Shown here in pieces: positions 61,753 through 64,000 of a stretch of 64,000 nt of DNA. The notes below the pieces were generated by a model. The model searched no databases and had not been told where the DNA came from. It worked only from the letters and a program-made list of their open reading frames with translations. Position numbers and translations under genes: made by a program. This stretch comes from Phialophora verrucosa (Eukaryota; Ascomycota; Eurotiomycetes; Chaetothyriales; Herpotrichiellaceae), in the NCBI GenBank assembly GCA_002099365.1, contig MSED01000014.1, forward strand, positions 1,860,001 to 1,924,000, read 5' to 3'. Numbering within the stretch: the first letter of the stretch is position 1; each line of letters starts with the position of its first letter.

Positions 61753-62165
61753 TGCAGGGCTATGAGGCCATGAGCGGAGAGTTGAGAATGCGCTGCCGCA
61801 TAAAAGCAGAGTACCAACGGACATGGCGCCGCCAGGGATGGAAGAGTCAAAGGGCATGCGGATTACGGAACTAAGTTAACCCGAAGCCGCTCTGCCAAGC
61901 TATCAATGCCTGACTCAAAAACTGGAACTTTGCACTGCATTGGCAGTGGAGATGTGACTCTGCAAAAGAGATGTCCTTTTGTTGCCGCTCGTTCCTAAAA
62001 CAAGAACTTTTCAATTCCTTCAAAATCGTCCAAGGAAATCGGAGTCTCCGGACAAGAGGCTCTCTAAGTTACATCTGTCGAGGAAGCCAGATAACATCAA
62101 CTCGGACAAATTCTGTGACCCAGCAATCCCGACTTTATTTTGGCAGCTCAGCGACAAAGTCAAGC
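61753..62165. other. Divergent promoter of NFKBIL1-like gene and arginyl-tRNA synthetase
   Basis: 413 bases (308 if the upstream ATG is used). An open frame (61979-62176) overlaps the synthetase start in another phase and is not a gene. Confidence 0.5.
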
Positions 62166-64000
62166 ATGGCTGGTGAACTCGACGGCGGAGTGTCGTCATT
62201 GACGCTCGAAGAAATGGCGAAAGTCAAAAATCCTATGGACTTCTACCGACAGCATATCGCTGAGCGCTTATCCCCGATTGTCAATCGACCAGAGAAGGAC
62301 TTGATTCCATTATTACAATGGACTGCCACACAGGACAAGGGAGATCTCATGCTAGCTGTTGCCGCTCTGAGGGCCAAGGGCAAACCGCCTCAGGACCAAG
62401 CAAAAGAAATTGCTGAAGCCTTCCCCAAGACGGATGATACCTTCGTCACCGTGAGCCAAGCCGGTGCATTCGTCCAGTTTTTCGCGAAGCCAGAACATAT
62501 CATCAAAATGACCATCCCCGAAATCCTCACACACACAAAGGCATATGGTTCAAATCCAGCTCCCGGGTTGAAAGACCCCTCGGACCCCTCCAAAGGACAA
62601 AAGATGGTCATTGTCGAGTTCTCATCCCCGAATATCGCCAAAGAGTTCCACGCAGGCCATCTCCGAAGTACCATCATCGGCGGGTTTTTGGCGAAGCTTT
62701 ATCAAATCCTGGGCTGGCAGGTGTTGAGGATGAACTACCTGGGAGATTGGGGCAAACAATATGGTCTGCTGGCCAATGGCTTCAAGCAGTTCGGCAGCCA
62801 AGAAGAATTGGACAAGAACTCGATCGCACATCTGTTCCAGGTTTACGTCCAAATCAACAAGGTGAAAGAAGCCCAAGATGGCCCGATCAACGAGCTGAAG
62901 AAGGAGATCAAGGAGAAGAAAGCTAAAGGTGAAGATGTCTCTGACTTAGAGGCCAAGCTTGCGCCGATGGTGGAAGAGAGTGAAGACGAAAAGGCGAGGA
63001 AGTATTTCCGAAGTATGGAAGAGGGAGACCCAGAAGCCTTGGCGTTGTGGCAGCAGTTCCGGGACTTGAGTATCAAGAAATACCAGAAGACATACGCCAG
63101 GTTGAACATCGCATTCGATGTCTACTCCGGCGAGTCGCAGGTGAAGCAAGAGACGATCAAGCAGGTGTTGGACAGTCTGATGGCGCAAAAGATTGCAGAA
63201 GAATCGGAAGGCGCGATATTGATTGACTTCGCAAAGCACGGTGCCAAGAAGCTCAACAAAGCTATCATCGTGAGGAAGGACGGAACGCCCTTATACTTGA
63301 CCCGAGATCTGGCTGCCATCCTGGAGCGATATGACCAGTATCATTTCGACAAGATGATCTACGTTATTGCAGACCAGCAGAACGAACACGTCGCGCAGCT
63401 GTTCAAGACCACGGAAATCAGCGGGCACAAGGAGGTTGCCGACAAATGCGAGCACATTTCCTTCGGCATGGTCAAGGGCATGAGCACGCGAAAAGGCACG
63501 GTCAAGTTTCTGGACGATATCATCCAGACGGTCAAGGATACCATGCTTGAGGTGATGAAGAAGAACGATCAGAAATACTCGGCACTGGACGACCCAGAAG
63601 CCGTGGCAGATACTCTGGCTATCACAGCGATCATGGTGCAGGATTTGACCGGCAAGGTTCGAAACGGCTACGAATTCAACATCAACCAGATGACGGCATT
63701 TGAGGGAGACACCGGCCCATACCTGCAGTACGCGCACGCGAGGTTGTGTTCGATCGAACGGAAAGCCAACGCAGACCTCAGCGCGCTGGGCTCCGCCGAC
63801 TTGTCACTGCTGCAAGAGACTCACGCTATCAATTTAGCACGATCCCTCGCTCAGTACCCCGACGTGGTCCTCAACACGCTCAAGACTCGCGAACCGGCTA
63901 CCGTGCTGACTTACCTGTTCAAGATGGCCCACGCGCTGAGCTCGAGTTACGACCACTTACAAGTCGTCGGAAGTGAACCAGAGCTGCAGAAAGCTCGGCT
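62166..64000 (+). CDS. Arginyl-tRNA synthetase (3' end beyond window)
   Basis: The frame is open from the ATG at 62166 to the window edge without a stop; 611 codons are present. Class I ArgRS features: N-terminal additional domain (residues about 1-140), the HIGH-type motif HAGHLRST (residue 162), NYLGDWGKQYGLLANGF, KKLNKAIIVRKDGTPLYLTRDLAA, YVIADQQNEH, and the KMSKS-like MVKGMSTRKG (from residue 435). An Arg-binding loop and DALR domain start are visible (GPYLQYAHARLCSIERK, then LARSLAQYP). The reaction charges tRNA-Arg and needs tRNA for amino-acid activation. No intron is seen so far. About 30-40 C-terminal residues are missing. Confidence 0.95.
   Translation, partial: MAGELDGGVSSLTLEEMAKVKNPMDFYRQHIAERLSPIVNRPEKDLIPLLQWTATQDKGDLMLAVAALRAKGKPPQDQAKEIAEAFPKTDDTFVTVSQAGAFVQFFAKPEHIIKMTIPEILTHTKAYGSNPAPGLKDPSDPSKGQKMVIVEFSSPNIAKEFHAGHLRSTIIGGFLAKLYQILGWQVLRMNYLGDWGKQYGLLANGFKQFGSQEELDKNSIAHLFQVYVQINKVKEAQDGPINELKKEIKEKKAKGEDVSDLEAKLAPMVEESEDEKARKYFRSMEEGDPEALALWQQFRDLSIKKYQKTYARLNIAFDVYSGESQVKQETIKQVLDSLMAQKIAEESEGAILIDFAKHGAKKLNKAIIVRKDGTPLYLTRDLAAILERYDQYHFDKMIYVIADQQNEHVAQLFKTTEISGHKEVADKCEHISFGMVKGMSTRKGTVKFLDDIIQTVKDTMLEVMKKNDQKYSALDDPEAVADTLAITAIMVQDLTGKVRNGYEFNINQMTAFEGDTGPYLQYAHARLCSIERKANADLSALGSADLSLLQETHAINLARSLAQYPDVVLNTLKTREPATVLTYLFKMAHALSSSYDHLQVVGSEPELQKAR

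Noticed and set aside
63746..63976. Separate small frame near the right edge
   Set aside because: It is a shadow of the arginyl-tRNA synthetase, whose own frame is open to the window end.

Overview
This is a eukaryotic nuclear window from a filamentous ascomycete (Pezizomycotina). Most genes carry short introns of 45-130 bp with GT..AG ends. Hallmark fungal families are present: Zn2Cys6 regulator, MFS porters, SRPK-like kinase, F-BAR/C1/SH3 protein BZZ1, a GH128 cell-wall glucanase and a DUF3328/UstYa remnant. A Eurotiomycete or Chaetothyriales-like origin is a guess from gene content only. No rRNA, tRNA, CRISPR array or prokaryotic feature was seen. I resolved 23 complete protein genes, one gene cut by the right edge and two decayed gene fragments. 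Introns were placed by hand from splice sites and protein continuity.

Left, 1-16.1 kb: a gene-free stretch, a SOK1/TCP11 protein, an FAD-linked oxidoreductase whose tail is 29 in-register hexapeptide repeats, a dienelactone-hydrolase-family protein with a 22-bp tandem repeat in its promoter, and an SRPK-like kinase whose long N-terminal extension also shows a Met-anchored six-residue period. The repeat-bearing oxidoreductase and kinase have only the hydrolase between them, which is the most unusual structural feature of the window.

Housekeeping block, 18.4-26.0 kb: free methionine-R-sulfoxide reductase, DBP5, BZZ1 and a fungal single-pass membrane protein. Accessory block, 26.2-38.0 kb: a UstYa-type fragment, an NAD(P)-binding SDR, a truncated sugar-porter fragment tail-to-tail with an acyl-CoA dehydrogenase, an unrecognised protein and a DUF7924 protein, separated by long gaps with small repeats.

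Candidate catabolic cluster, 38.9-48.5 kb: an anion:cation symporter MFS, a mitochondrial tricarboxylate carrier, a Zn2Cys6 regulator, a sugar/quinate-type MFS and a divergently transcribed LigI-type (2-pyrone-4,6-dicarboxylate hydrolase family) amidohydrolase. Together these suggest uptake, hydrolysis and mitochondrial import of an aromatic-derived or other polycarboxylic acid.

Right, 49.5-64 kb: a conserved block of GFA-domain protein, PRP6-type splicing factor divergent from DIM1, GH128 glucanase, cytochrome b5 reductase divergent from a GIG1-type protein, and an NFKBIL1-like protein divergent from cytosolic arginyl-tRNA synthetase, which runs off the window.
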